A stretch of DNA of 45,144 nt, taken from an uncultured Lachnospiraceae bacterium (GTDB taxonomy: Bacteria; Bacillota; Clostridia; Lachnospirales; Lachnospiraceae). Position 1 is the stretch's first letter; each line of letters starts with the position of its first letter. Both the position numbers and the translations under genes were made by a program. The DNA lies in assembly GCA_947626475.1 (NCBI GenBank), contig CANQSK010000006.1:1-45144 (forward strand). Direction: 5' to 3'. Shown here one piece after another: positions 35,990 to 45,144 of this stretch. The notes under the pieces were generated by a model. The model was not told where the DNA came from, did no database searches, and worked only from the letters and a program-made list of their open reading frames with translations.

Positions 35990-36730
35990 TTATTCAAAAC
36001 GGACCATTTCCCTGCGCAGCCGCTTCATGATCTTCTTCTCAAGCCGGGAGATATAGGACTGGGAAATTCCCAAAAGGTCCGCCACCTCCTTCTGCGTCAT
36101 CTCCTCCCCGTCCTCGGCGGACAGACCGTAGCGCAGCTCCACGATCTTCTTCTCCCGGGGACTCAGGCGGCTTATGGCCATGTTCAGAAGGTCCTTTTCC
36201 GTCTCATGCTCCAGGTTCTTGTAGATGGCATCCTCATCGGTCCCCAGGATATCCGACAGAAGCAGCTCGTTTCCGTCCCAGTCCACGTTCAGGGGCTCGT
36301 CTATGGACACCTCCATCCGCGTTTTGTTGTTCCTCCTCAGATACATGAGGATCTCATTTTCGATGCAGCGGGACGCATAGGTCGCCAGCTTAATATTCTT
36401 CGTGGGATTGAAGGTGTTGATGGCCTTGATAAGCCCTATGGTGCCAATGGAAATCAGGTCCTCCACTCCTACGCTGGTATTGTCGAACTTCTTCGCTATG
36501 TACACGACCAGGCGGAGATTGTGCTCGATCAGAGACGCGCGGGCCTCTTTTTCCTGAGCCGTGCCCAGAAGCTTAAGCAGCCGGTTCTCCTCCTCGCCGC
36601 TCAAAGGCGACGGCAGGATATCGGCCCCTCCGATATAGTGGACCTCTCCCTCCCTGTGAAGCAGCATGGCCTTGAAGCTGGGAATGGATTTAAACTGAAA
36701 ACGATTCGGTACAGAAACTTTGATAACCAA
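35990..36730 (-). CDS. sigE: RNA polymerase sporulation sigma factor SigE
   Basis: [18 protein letters not shown] pro-sequence boundary, [58 protein letters not shown] at 36730 after aaaggagg. Confidence 0.95.
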   Translation of the reverse strand: MVIKVSVPNRFQFKSIPSFKAMLLHREGEVHYIGGADILPSPLSGEEENRLLKLLGTAQEKEARASLIEHNLRLVVYIAKKFDNTSVGVEDLISIGTIGLIKAINTFNPTKNIKLATYASRCIENEILMYLRRNNKTRMEVSIDEPLNVDWDGNELLLSDILGTDEDAIYKNLEHETEKDLLNMAISRLSPREKKIVELRYGLSAEDGEEMTQKEVADLLGISQSYISRLEKKIMKRLRREMVRFE

Positions 36731-36758
36731 TGGTAACTCCTCCTTTTTGTCCCGTATT

Positions 36759-37550
36759 TTATGATTCCTCATGGAGCAGAATCTCATAGCTCCCGTCTTT
36801 GGAGAGAGGAAACGGCGCCCGGCCTATCCAGGCGGGAACCCACCGGATTTTCGCGTCCTCCGCCGCCGTCAGGCTCTGGATCTCCATAATCTCCATAAGC
36901 CCCCAGGGATTTCCGATGGTTCGGTAAGGAATCCGCCGGATCCGGCTGTCCGGCCGCAGAAGTTTTTTCCACAGCTTTTCCGAAACAATGTGGACCGGAC
37001 CTCCTTTTTCCGGTTCGCAGAGCCGGTTGCCCGTATCGACAAAGCCGAAGGCCTGTACCCGGATATCCCCGGACTGAAGCACCACCTTCCGCAGGCAGGA
37101 TTTCTCCCGCCGCACATCCGCCAGCGTCAGCCGGATATACCGGAACAGGAAAAATGCCCCTCCTGCCGCAAACAGCCATGCCGCATACCGGTACAAAGCT
37201 TCCATAAGGCCGCCCAGAGCCGCTGCCGCCGCCCACAAAACCATAGTATCCCTGGCCATCGCCCGAAGGCCTGAGGGCCGAAAGGCAATCCAGACCATCA
37301 GCGCAGGCAAAAGCAGCAGAACCAGAACCGTAAGCGCCGCCGGCACCCAGCCCAAAAAGGCGGGAAGCCCTGCCTCCGCGAAGGGAAGCAGCGCCGCAGC
37401 GCAGGCAAGGCCCGCTCCCGCAAGGCCCGCAAGGATCATCCTTCCGGCGGAGCTTTCCGCCTTCAGAAGCTTTCCCGTCACTGCCAGCAGGCCCAGATCC
37501 ATGCAAAGATTCTCCAGAAACAGCACGTCTATGTACACTTCGTATCTCAA
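36759..37550 (-). CDS. spoIIGA: Sigma-E processing peptidase SpoIIGA
   Basis: [22 protein letters not shown]-terminus, [11 protein letters not shown] catalytic Asp motif, located upstream of sigE; TTG start 37550 after ggagg. Confidence 0.92.
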   Translation of the reverse strand: MRYEVYIDVLFLENLCMDLGLLAVTGKLLKAESSAGRMILAGLAGAGLACAAALLPFAEAGLPAFLGWVPAALTVLVLLLLPALMVWIAFRPSGLRAMARDTMVLWAAAAALGGLMEALYRYAAWLFAAGGAFFLFRYIRLTLADVRREKSCLRKVVLQSGDIRVQAFGFVDTGNRLCEPEKGGPVHIVSEKLWKKLLRPDSRIRRIPYRTIGNPWGLMEIMEIQSLTAAEDAKIRWVPAWIGRAPFPLSKDGSYEILLHEES

Positions 37551-37685
37551 GGCCGCCTCCTCCTGTCTCCAAGGAACATTATAGGCATTTTCCGGTTCGG
37601 ATTTTGTCAAATGGTGGGACCTGATTCTGTTTTTTTATCGTGGAAAAATATGAATTATCGACACGTGCCGGGGCACGCCGCTGAG

Positions 37686-37716
37686 CGCAAAAAAGAGACG
37701 CCGGATCCGGCGTCTC
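37686..37716 (-). terminator. Rho-independent terminator downstream of ftsZ
   Basis: Perfect palindrome GAGACGCCGGATCCGGCGTCTC followed on the minus strand by TTTTTTGCG. Confidence 0.85.
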
Positions 37717-37745
37717 ATGAATCTGAAGAAATTATACTATTTATA

Positions 37746-38921
37746 CTATCTCTTGTTTCTCAGAAAATCCGGGATGGAGATATCCTTCATGTTGGTGTTG
37801 GGACGATAAGTCACACCGCCAGAGGGGGCCTGTCCGCCCATAGGAGAAAGAGGACGGCTGTTAAAGGACGGAGCCGCGGAGGATGACGTGGCCGCTGCCT
37901 CGGAAGCTCCTGTCTTGGGCTTAAAGTTTCCGAAAGAGCCTACCTTGGATACGGGAGCAGCTCCCATTCCCCTCTCATCCAGTCCCGTAGCGATCACGGT
38001 GATCGTAGCCTCATCCTGGGCATTCTCATCGTACACGGCGCCGAAGATGATATTGGCGTCATCGCCGGCCAGCTCCTGAACATAGCTGGCGGCCTCATTG
38101 GCCTCGATCAGGCTGATATCGCCGGAAATATTGATGATAACATGGGAAGCGCCCTCGATGTTGGTCTCCAGAAGCGGGCTGGAAACGGCCTGCTTCACGG
38201 CCTCCAGAGCCTTCTCGTCGCCCTTGGCTCTGCCGATGCCGATATGGGCGATGCCCTTGTCGATCATGACCGTCTGAACATCGGCAAAGTCCAGATTGAT
38301 CAATCCGGGAACGTTGATCAGATCGGTGATGCCCTGAACGGCCTGCTGAAGAACCTCGTCCGCCTTCTTGAGGGCGTCGGGCATAGTCGTCCTGCGGTCC
38401 ACGATCTCAAGAAGCTTATCGTTGGGGATCACGATCAGCGTGTCCACATTGTCCTTCAGCTTCTCGATTCCCTGCACCGCGTTGGTCATGCGGGTCCTGG
38501 CCTCAAAACGGAAGGGCTTGGTCACCACGCCTACAGTCAGAATGCCCATGTCCTTGGCGATCCTCGCCACCACAGGAGCGGCTCCGGTTCCGGTTCCGCC
38601 GCCCATACCGCAGGTGACAAACACCATATCGGCACCGCGCAGAGCCTGAGCCAATTCCTCAGCGCTCTCCTCGGCAGCCTTCTCGCCTACGTCCGGACGC
38701 GCGCCGGCGCCCAGTCCTTTGGTCAGCTTCTCGCCGATCTGCATGGCAGTCGGCGCCTTACAGAACTGAAGGGCCTGTTTATCCGTGTTCACACCGATAA
38801 ACTCCACTCCCGCTATATTCTCATCTATCATACGGTTCACCGCGTTATTACCGGCACCGCCGACACCTACCACGATGATCCGGGCTGAACTTTCCGATTC
38901 ATTGATCTTAATCTCTAACAA
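37746..38921 (-). CDS. ftsZ: Cell division protein FtsZ
   Basis: [19 protein letters not shown], tubulin signature [20 protein letters not shown]-terminal [14 protein letters not shown] start 38921 with ggagg. Confidence 0.97.
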   Translation of the reverse strand: MLEIKINESESSARIIVVGVGGAGNNAVNRMIDENIAGVEFIGVNTDKQALQFCKAPTAMQIGEKLTKGLGAGARPDVGEKAAEESAEELAQALRGADMVFVTCGMGGGTGTGAAPVVARIAKDMGILTVGVVTKPFRFEARTRMTNAVQGIEKLKDNVDTLIVIPNDKLLEIVDRRTTMPDALKKADEVLQQAVQGITDLINVPGLINLDFADVQTVMIDKGIAHIGIGRAKGDEKALEAVKQAVSSPLLETNIEGASHVIINISGDISLIEANEAASYVQELAGDDANIIFGAVYDENAQDEATITVIATGLDERGMGAAPVSKVGSFGNFKPKTGASEAAATSSSAAPSFNSRPLSPMGGQAPSGGVTYRPNTNMKDISIPDFLRNKR

Positions 38922-39073
38922 GTAAACTCCTCCTTCTCTGTACAGGCTAACCCCCATGCCTTTATTATATTATGATAAGATATCTCGTTTCTCTTCACAC
39001 TAGCCCTACCTATTATCATATTTGATTTCAAATAAAATATCAACCACTTTTTTCACAAATTTCACAGGATTTT

Positions 39074-39799
39074 TCAGTTCCGTTTAAACGTGGAGACCAT
39101 GTCCTCATTCGCCTCGTCATAGTCGTCCAGGTAGAGGGTTCCGCTCAGATCCCGGATCTGAGGCATCATATCAGCCAGCAGGGAAATTTTCCCGTCCATC
39201 TGGGAGCTGTCACCCAGAACCACCTCCACATTATTGAAATAAAGGGTGGCGTCTCCCTTGGAGCTGTACTGGATCCTGTCGATCCCCACATTCCGGACCG
39301 CCAGCATCTGGGTCAAGTTCAGGATCTTCTCAAAGATCCCCGGGTCCTCTACGGGAAGAGGCTGATAAAGCACGATCTGTCCGAACTGCAGCCCCTTGAT
39401 CTCCGGGATTCCCTCCAGCTTCTCGCCGGTGCTCTCCACCACGATGCCGTCCTTGTCAAAATACATGTGGCTGTTCATGTAGGTCACAAATCCTACCACA
39501 CTCTTTTCATGGACGATGATCTCCACCTTGGAGGGACTCTGGAAATGCACCTGATAGTCTTCCACAAAGGGAATCTTCACATGCTCCTGGGTCCGCTCCT
39601 TCCAGAAAAAGCGGACGCTGTTGTAGTCCATGCTTTTCGGAAAGACAATGTCCACGATCTCCTGCTCCGTGTACCGGCTGTTGCCGGTGATGGTGATCTC
39701 CCGGATACTGACGGACAGCACGGCGGCCACCGCGGCCGCGGCAATCAGCGCCAGAATAACAGGTCCCTTATGAAGTTTTATCTTCCTGGTCTCTTCCAT
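39074..39799 (-). CDS. ftsQ: Cell division protein FtsQ/DivIB
   Basis: Single N-terminal TM, POTRA-like ITITGNSRYTEQEIVDIV, position upstream of ftsZ. Confidence 0.85.
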   Translation of the reverse strand: MEETRKIKLHKGPVILALIAAAAVAAVLSVSIREITITGNSRYTEQEIVDIVFPKSMDYNSVRFFWKERTQEHVKIPFVEDYQVHFQSPSKVEIIVHEKSVVGFVTYMNSHMYFDKDGIVVESTGEKLEGIPEIKGLQFGQIVLYQPLPVEDPGIFEKILNLTQMLAVRNVGIDRIQYSSKGDATLYFNNVEVVLGDSSQMDGKISLLADMMPQIRDLSGTLYLDDYDEANEDMVSTFKRN

Positions 39800-39846
39800 A
39801 GTTTCCTTCCTGCGAACCTGCCTGCTTCCGGTCCGTATCTCTCCGG

Positions 39847-41100
39847 TCAGGCCGTCTGGCGGATGTCCGCCCCAAGCCCGGACAGGTCACGGCAGATATC
39901 CTCATAGCCTCTGAAAATATGGCCGCAGTCCGCGACCCGGGTCCTGCCCTCCGCCGCCAGTCCCGCCGCCACCAAAGCCGCGCCGCCTCTTAAGTCCGTC
40001 GCTCTCACGCCGGCGCCTGTCAGGGGATACCGCCCGTCCACTACGGCCCTGCTGCCCAGAACCGTGATGCGGGCACCCATTTTCTTCAGCTCCTCCGCCG
40101 CGGCGAAACGGTCCTCAAACACCGTCTCGCAGATTTCTCCCTCTCCGCGGCTGACGGAAAGCAGAGACAAAAGAGGTGACTGAAGGTCCGTGGGAAATCC
40201 CGGATAGGGGCCGGTCCTGAGAGATACCGGAAGGGGCCTATCCTTCATGGAGATAAAAACGCCCTCCTTGCGGACTGTCAGCTCCGCTCCCATGGCGGCA
40301 AATCCTCTGAGAACCTCCTCCAGGGTACGGCCGTCCGCTCCTCTCAGAAGAGCCTCGCCTCCCGCCGCCATCACGCAGCTTAAGTAGGTTCCGGCCACGA
40401 TCCGGTCGCCCGCCACCGTATACTCCGCGTCGTGAAGACGGGAAACTCCCTGGATCCGCAGCGTATCCGTGCCGATGCCGCTTATCCTGGCTCCCATGGC
40501 GTTCAGGAAACCGCACAGCTGGGCGATCTCAGGTTCCCTGGCCGCACCGGACAGGACTGTGGTCCCCTCCGCCAGAACCGCCGCCATAAGCACATTCTCC
40601 GTGGCTCCCACACTGGGAAACGGCAGGATGACCTTCGCGCCTCTCAGGCGGTCCGCACGCGCCGCCAGCTTCTCATCTCCCAGCTCCCGAATCCTGGCCC
40701 CCAGGCTTCGCAGGCCGTGGAGATGCAGGTTGATGGGACGGCTTCCGATGGAACAGCCGCCGGGATAGTAGGTGGCCGCCTCTCCGCACCGCCCCAGAAG
40801 GGGGCCCAGAAGCACGATGGAGGAACGCATGGCCGTCACATAGCTGCGGGGAACGGCGACCCTCGTCAGATTCTCCGCCTGAATGGTCAGGCAGTTCTTT
40901 TCAAAACGGCACCGGCAGCCGATGGCCTCCAGTATCCGTATCATACAGAATATATCGTGAATCTCCGGAACATTTCTGAGAACCGCAGTCCCTCTGTTCA
41001 GAATGGCTGCCGCCGCCATAGGCAGAGCCGCGTTCTTGGAGCCCTGAATCCAAACCTCACCCTTCAGCGGATGTAATCCCTCGATCTCTATGGTAGACAA
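39847..41100 (-). CDS. murA: UDP-N-acetylglucosamine 1-carboxyvinyltransferase
   Basis: GSKNAALPMAAAAIL, YPGGCSIGSRPINLHLHGLRSLGA active-site Cys loop; TTG start 41100 with gggagg. Confidence 0.93.
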   Translation of the reverse strand: MSTIEIEGLHPLKGEVWIQGSKNAALPMAAAAILNRGTAVLRNVPEIHDIFCMIRILEAIGCRCRFEKNCLTIQAENLTRVAVPRSYVTAMRSSIVLLGPLLGRCGEAATYYPGGCSIGSRPINLHLHGLRSLGARIRELGDEKLAARADRLRGAKVILPFPSVGATENVLMAAVLAEGTTVLSGAAREPEIAQLCGFLNAMGARISGIGTDTLRIQGVSRLHDAEYTVAGDRIVAGTYLSCVMAAGGEALLRGADGRTLEEVLRGFAAMGAELTVRKEGVFISMKDRPLPVSLRTGPYPGFPTDLQSPLLSLLSVSRGEGEICETVFEDRFAAAEELKKMGARITVLGSRAVVDGRYPLTGAGVRATDLRGGAALVAAGLAAEGRTRVADCGHIFRGYEDICRDLSGLGADIRQTA

Positions 41101-41171
41101 CCTGATCCCTCCCAAGGAATTCCATATTCTATCCTATGTAACAGCAGGGGATTCTGTTGCCCGGCCATCTT

Positions 41172-42311
41172 CTATTTCTCCAATTTTATGTGATTGGCCA
41201 CGCTGAGCACTATGCCCATCTCAATCATCAGAAACAGTATGGAGGTGCCTCCGTAGCTGATAAACGGCAGCGTGATGCCGGTGTTGGGAATGGTGTTGGT
41301 CACCACGGCGATATTTAAAATAACCTGGATGGCAATATGTCCCATAACTCCCACCACCAGCATAGCGCCGAACAGATCCGGCGCAGAAGCTGCGATGATC
41401 ATAAACCGGTAGATCAGAAACATAAAGATCAGGATCAGGGAAATCGCCCCGAACAGTCCCAGCTCCTCGCAGATAATGGAGAAGATCATATCGTTCTGAG
41501 CCTCCGGCACAAATCCCATCTTCTGGATGCTCTGTCCCAGACCCTTTCCGAACATGCCGCCGGAACCGATGGCGTACAGGCCCTGAAGAACCTGATATCC
41601 GCCCTCCAGCGGATAGGACTCCGGCGACAGCCACACATTGATACGTGTCAGCTGATAGGGCTGCAGAAGGCCGATGCCGGTCAGGAAGCTGCCTATGGGC
41701 CCCGCGAACCCGATGACCAGGCCTGCTGCCGCCATGCACAGGACAAAGGGCCACTTCTTCTTGCAGGCCACAAACATCATGACAAATCCGATTCCCACAA
41801 TGATGATTCCTGAGCTTAGGTTGTTGGCGGCCACAATGCCGGCCAGGGGTATGACGATCATGATCGCCCGGAACTTTCCGGCGAACCGGTTGATATCCTT
41901 TCCCACATGAACGATCAGGGCTGCCATTGCTATGATGACCGCGATCTTCACCAGCTCCGTGGGCTGGAAGCTGACAGGGCCTACGCCCAGCCAGCGCCGC
42001 TTTCCGTTGACCTTACGTCCCACCAGGCTTACGGCAATCATCAGAATCCAGGACACCGCGAGAGCCAGCTTCCACAGTTTGGCGTACCAGTGGTAATCGA
42101 TCTTGGAGACGATGATCATGAGAACAAACCCGATGGCCGCGATGGCGCCCTGCCGCACCATAAAGTAGCCGGCGTTGCCGTAATCGATCTGCGCCCGGTA
42201 GGAGCTGGCGCTGTAGATCATGATCAGTCCGAATATGGTTAAAAATACAATGGTAAACAGAAGGCTGTAATCATAGAATCTCTGGGAACGCTTTCTTTTC
42301 TCCTGGGCCAC
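41172..42311 (-). CDS. ftsW: FtsW/RodA/SpoVE-family peptidoglycan polymerase
   Basis: SEDS protein: NAGYFMVRQGAIAAIGF, PTELVKIAVIIAMA, FISYGGTSILFLMIEMGIVLSV; GTG 42311 after aggagg. Confidence 0.92.
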   Translation of the reverse strand: MAQEKRKRSQRFYDYSLLFTIVFLTIFGLIMIYSASSYRAQIDYGNAGYFMVRQGAIAAIGFVLMIIVSKIDYHWYAKLWKLALAVSWILMIAVSLVGRKVNGKRRWLGVGPVSFQPTELVKIAVIIAMAALIVHVGKDINRFAGKFRAIMIVIPLAGIVAANNLSSGIIIVGIGFVMMFVACKKKWPFVLCMAAAGLVIGFAGPIGSFLTGIGLLQPYQLTRINVWLSPESYPLEGGYQVLQGLYAIGSGGMFGKGLGQSIQKMGFVPEAQNDMIFSIICEELGLFGAISLILIFMFLIYRFMIIAASAPDLFGAMLVVGVMGHIAIQVILNIAVVTNTIPNTGITLPFISYGGTSILFLMIEMGIVLSVANHIKLEK

Positions 42312-42331
42312 GACAGCCTTCCTCCTCTCAG

Positions 42332-43729
42332 CTACAGTTCCATGACGCATTCCTTAAAAATGCGTCCTCTCTCCTCATAATTCTTAAACATGCCCCAGCT
42401 GGCGCAGGCAGGCGACAGAAGGACACAGTCCCCGTCCTCCGCATAGTAGGCGCAGACGCGGACCGCCTCCGCCATGTCCTCCGCGAACATGATGTTCTGG
42501 AAGCCGTGCTGCTTGGCGCAGGCCGCTATGGCGTCTCTGGTCTGTCCCAGCAGCACCAGGTACTTGACATTGCCGTCAAAGGATTCGATCCATTCGTCGT
42601 AGGAAGAGCCCTTGTCGTAGCCTCCGCCGATGAGAATGATCGGCCCCGGCATGGCCTTCACCGCCTGAATCGCGGCGTCCGGATTGGTTCCCTTGGAATC
42701 GTTATAATACCGGACTCCCATATGCTCCCGCACAAACTCGATCCGATGCTCTACCGCCTTGAACCGGCGGACCACTTTCCGGATAGTCTCCAGGGGAACG
42801 CCCATGGCGACGCACATGGCCACCGCCGCCATCACATTCTCATGATTGTGGCGGCCCAGAAGGTTCATATCGTAGATATCGATAACCGGCTCCGCCTTGC
42901 CGTCATGATGGTATGTAATCACGCTCTCCTCTATGCAGTAGCCCTCAGACAGCTTCTGGCGGCTGCTGAAAAATACCGCCTTCGCGCGGAGACGATCGCT
43001 CTGGCCGAACTCCCGCAGCACCTCGTCGTCGTAATTGAGGACACAGGTATCCTCCTCCGTCTGACTGGCCGTGATGCTCTCCTTCACGGCAATATAGCAC
43101 TCCATGGTATGGTGCCGGTTCAGGTGATCCGGCGTAATGTTCAGAATGGCGCTGACATTGGGATGAAAATCCGTGACAGTCTCCAGCTGGAAGCTGCTGA
43201 TCTCCGCCACGGTCACGCTCCCCTCTGTCATCCGGAGCGCCGCATCGGTCACGCTGCCGTCAGACGTTTTCAGGGCTTCCTCCGTGTAGGGAATCCCGAT
43301 GTTGCCCACCACATGGACATCCTCAAAATGGGCCTTCAGGATCTCTCCCACAAGAGCCGTCGTAGTGGTCTTGCCGTTGGTCCCGGTGATGGCCGCCAGC
43401 CGCCCCCTGGAGCAGTGATAGGCCAGCTGAACCTCTCCCCAGATGGGGATACCCGCTTCGCGGATCATAACTACAAAGGGCTCCTCCAGGGAAATCCCGG
43501 GGCTGATGACACACAGCTCCACTCCCCGCAGATCTTCCGGCAGAAGCTGTCCCAATATCATGGAAACCGGTTCACCCGGCTGAAAATTCCCCATTACGGC
43601 CTTGGCGTCCAGAATCGAGTTGCTGTCGTAGAGCACGACCTCACCGCCCATCTGAAGCAGCAGCCTGGCAGAGGATATTCCGCTTTTTCCTGCCCCTGCC
43701 ACCAATACTTTCTGACTCTTGCTTTGCAT
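42332..43729 (-). CDS. murD: UDP-N-acetylmuramoyl-L-alanine--D-glutamate ligase
   Basis: ITGTNGKTTTTALVGEIL, NVSAILNITPDHLNRH, YYNDSKGTNPDA; ATG 43729 with ggagg. Confidence 0.95.
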   Translation of the reverse strand: MQSKSQKVLVAGAGKSGISSARLLLQMGGEVVLYDSNSILDAKAVMGNFQPGEPVSMILGQLLPEDLRGVELCVISPGISLEEPFVVMIREAGIPIWGEVQLAYHCSRGRLAAITGTNGKTTTTALVGEILKAHFEDVHVVGNIGIPYTEEALKTSDGSVTDAALRMTEGSVTVAEISSFQLETVTDFHPNVSAILNITPDHLNRHHTMECYIAVKESITASQTEEDTCVLNYDDEVLREFGQSDRLRAKAVFFSSRQKLSEGYCIEESVITYHHDGKAEPVIDIYDMNLLGRHNHENVMAAVAMCVAMGVPLETIRKVVRRFKAVEHRIEFVREHMGVRYYNDSKGTNPDAAIQAVKAMPGPIILIGGGYDKGSSYDEWIESFDGNVKYLVLLGQTRDAIAACAKQHGFQNIMFAEDMAEAVRVCAYYAEDGDCVLLSPACASWGMFKNYEERGRIFKECVMEL

Positions 43730-43740
43730 TTGCCTTCCTC

Positions 43741-44709
43741 CTAAAGTCCTAAATATGCGATTAAGCACAAGATGGCGGTCGCGATGGAAAACACTGCCAC
43801 GACCCTGGTCTCGGACCATCCGCACAGCTCAAAGTGATGGTGGATGGGCGCCATCTTGAAAATCCTCTTCCCGCCGGTCTTCTTAAAATAAGTAACCTGA
43901 ATGATAACCGACAAAACCTCCAGCAGATAGATAAACCCGATGATCGGTATGAACAGCGGCATCTGCATGATCAAAGCGCTGGCCGCCACAAAGCCCCCCA
44001 GGGCCAGGGATCCTGTGTCTCCCATAAATACTTTCGCGGGATACACGTTAAACAGCAGAAATCCCAGAAGGCTTCCCACGACCGCTCCGGTCATGGGACT
44101 GATGCCGTTCCCCTCTCCCAGGGCGATGATGGTCAAAAACGTCGCTACCAGGATCGTCACGCTGGTGCACAGTCCGTCCAGGCCGTCCGTGAAGTTGACG
44201 CCGTTGTCGGTTCCCAGCATGACCAGAAACACAAAGGGAATGTAAAGGATCCCCAGGTCCAGCTTCAGCCCTTCCCGGAATCCCCCGGTAAAAGGTATCA
44301 GGACCGAGGTTCCCACGCCGCCGGAATTCATCAGGTAATAAGTGAAGATGCCGGTGATCACAAACTGGCCGATCAGCTTCTGGAGAGGATTCAGTCCCTC
44401 CGACCGCTTCATCACAATCTTGATATAGTCATCCAGAAATCCGATGATGCCGAAACCCACCGTCACAAACAGCACCGGAATGATCCTGGGATATTCCGGA
44501 ATGTAAAACAGAGAAGTGATAATAATACTTCCCAGTATGATCAGTCCGCCCATAGTAGGCGTTCCCTGCTTTTTCAGATGGGATTCCGGGCCGCACCCTC
44601 TTACCTGCTGCCCAAACTTCAGCTTGTGGAGAAAGGGAATCACGATGGGGCACAGCACCGCGCTGATGGCAAAGGCAATGATGATTGCCAGTATGGTTTC
44701 ATTGATCAT
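43741..44709 (-). CDS. mraY: Phospho-N-acetylmuramoyl-pentapeptide-transferase
   Basis: KKQGTPTMGGLII, DDYIKIVMKRSEGLNPLQKLIGQF, KMAPIHHHFELCGWSETRVV. Confidence 0.96.
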   Translation of the reverse strand: MINETILAIIIAFAISAVLCPIVIPFLHKLKFGQQVRGCGPESHLKKQGTPTMGGLIILGSIIITSLFYIPEYPRIIPVLFVTVGFGIIGFLDDYIKIVMKRSEGLNPLQKLIGQFVITGIFTYYLMNSGGVGTSVLIPFTGGFREGLKLDLGILYIPFVFLVMLGTDNGVNFTDGLDGLCTSVTILVATFLTIIALGEGNGISPMTGAVVGSLLGFLLFNVYPAKVFMGDTGSLALGGFVAASALIMQMPLFIPIIGFIYLLEVLSVIIQVTYFKKTGGKRIFKMAPIHHHFELCGWSETRVVAVFSIATAILCLIAYLGL

Positions 44710-44750
44710 ATCGCACCTCGGATTCTTATGTAATCACAATAATTTTTGCA

Positions 44751-45144
44751 TCAGGGATTAGTATACGTCTTTTTCCCGGAATAATCAACTACAGATTCTA
44801 CTGGAAGAAACTGTTCCTCCGCCGCCTGGGGCTCGATCCCCAGATATGGAAGAATATTCCTGAAAATATCTCCGATCACCGGCGCCGCTATGGTCCCGCC
44901 GTAGTACACTCCCGACGGCTCGTCAATGGTGATGAGGGCGATGACCTGCGGATCGTCTGCCGGGGCGAAACCAATGAAGCTGGAAATATATTTCTTAAGG
45001 CTTCTGGGAAGCTTCTCGGAGGTCGCTGTCTTGCCGCCGATCCGGTAACCCTCCACAGCCGCGTTTCTGCCGCTTCCGCCGGCCACCACCTGCTCCAGGA
45101 TATACCGCATGGTTTCGCTGGTCTCATCTGATACGATTCCCTTC
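44751..45144 (-). CDS. Penicillin-binding protein (SpoVD/FtsI-like), C-terminal part; 5' end outside the window
   Basis: GYRIGGKTATSEKLPRS...ISSFIGFAPADDPQVIALITIDEP...YYGGTIAAPVIGDIFRNILPYLG; frame remains open to the window edge. Confidence 0.88.
   Translation of the reverse strand, partial: KGIVSDETSETMRYILEQVVAGGSGRNAAVEGYRIGGKTATSEKLPRSLKKYISSFIGFAPADDPQVIALITIDEPSGVYYGGTIAAPVIGDIFRNILPYLGIEPQAAEEQFLPVESVVDYSGKKTYTNP

Noticed and set aside
36784-37572. 262-aa Gly/Arg-rich ORF overlapping spoIIGA
   Set aside because: Alternative frame of spoIIGA; low-complexity composition and no RBS.
42506-43744. 412-aa + strand ORF opposite murD
   Set aside because: Antisense shadow of an unambiguous murD.
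1-45144. tRNA, rRNA, CRISPR arrays, insertion sequences, prophage genes
   Set aside because: Looked for and not recognised; nearly all sequence is explained by co-oriented chromosomal operons. A tRNAscan/Infernal/ISfinder run would be decisive.

Overview
This looks like a chromosomal segment from a spore-forming, fairly GC-rich Clostridia (Lachnospiraceae-like; taxonomic placement is inference). Left to right: (1) a + strand carbohydrate ABC locus with two nearly identical solute-binding lipoproteins flanking an alpha/beta-hydrolase esterase, then two permeases; (2) a - strand Mrp/Mbh-like antiporter operon (mrpE, F, G, MbhD-like, an mrpB-like gene that appears frameshifted, mrpC, and four separate ND2/ND4/ND5-type proton-channel subunits) ending in a GT4-like glycosyltransferase; (3) a DivIVA-like coiled-coil protein and a metallophosphoesterase; (4) a LacI-like sensor with a C-terminal HTH, convergent with a - strand sugar locus (DUF5107/TPR, SBP, two permeases, DUF6259-like, a GH5-like protein apparently lacking catalytic Glu residues, aldose-1-epimerase-like); (5) rfbA-rfbB-rfbD without rfbC; (6) a MerR-methyltransferase fusion and an MFS transporter; (7) a dcw/sporulation cluster (spoVD/ftsI-like PBP, mraY, murD, ftsW, murA, ftsQ, ftsZ, spoIIGA, sigE). 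No tRNA, rRNA, CRISPR array or insertion sequence was recognised. The best candidates for something new are the four-channel Mrp-like complex, the sugar locus with the atypical regulator and possible pseudo-glycosidase, and the rfbA promoter: a 19-bp spacer with an internal dyad, next to a MerR-type gene and overlapping a terminator arm. All family calls come from motif recognition without database searches.
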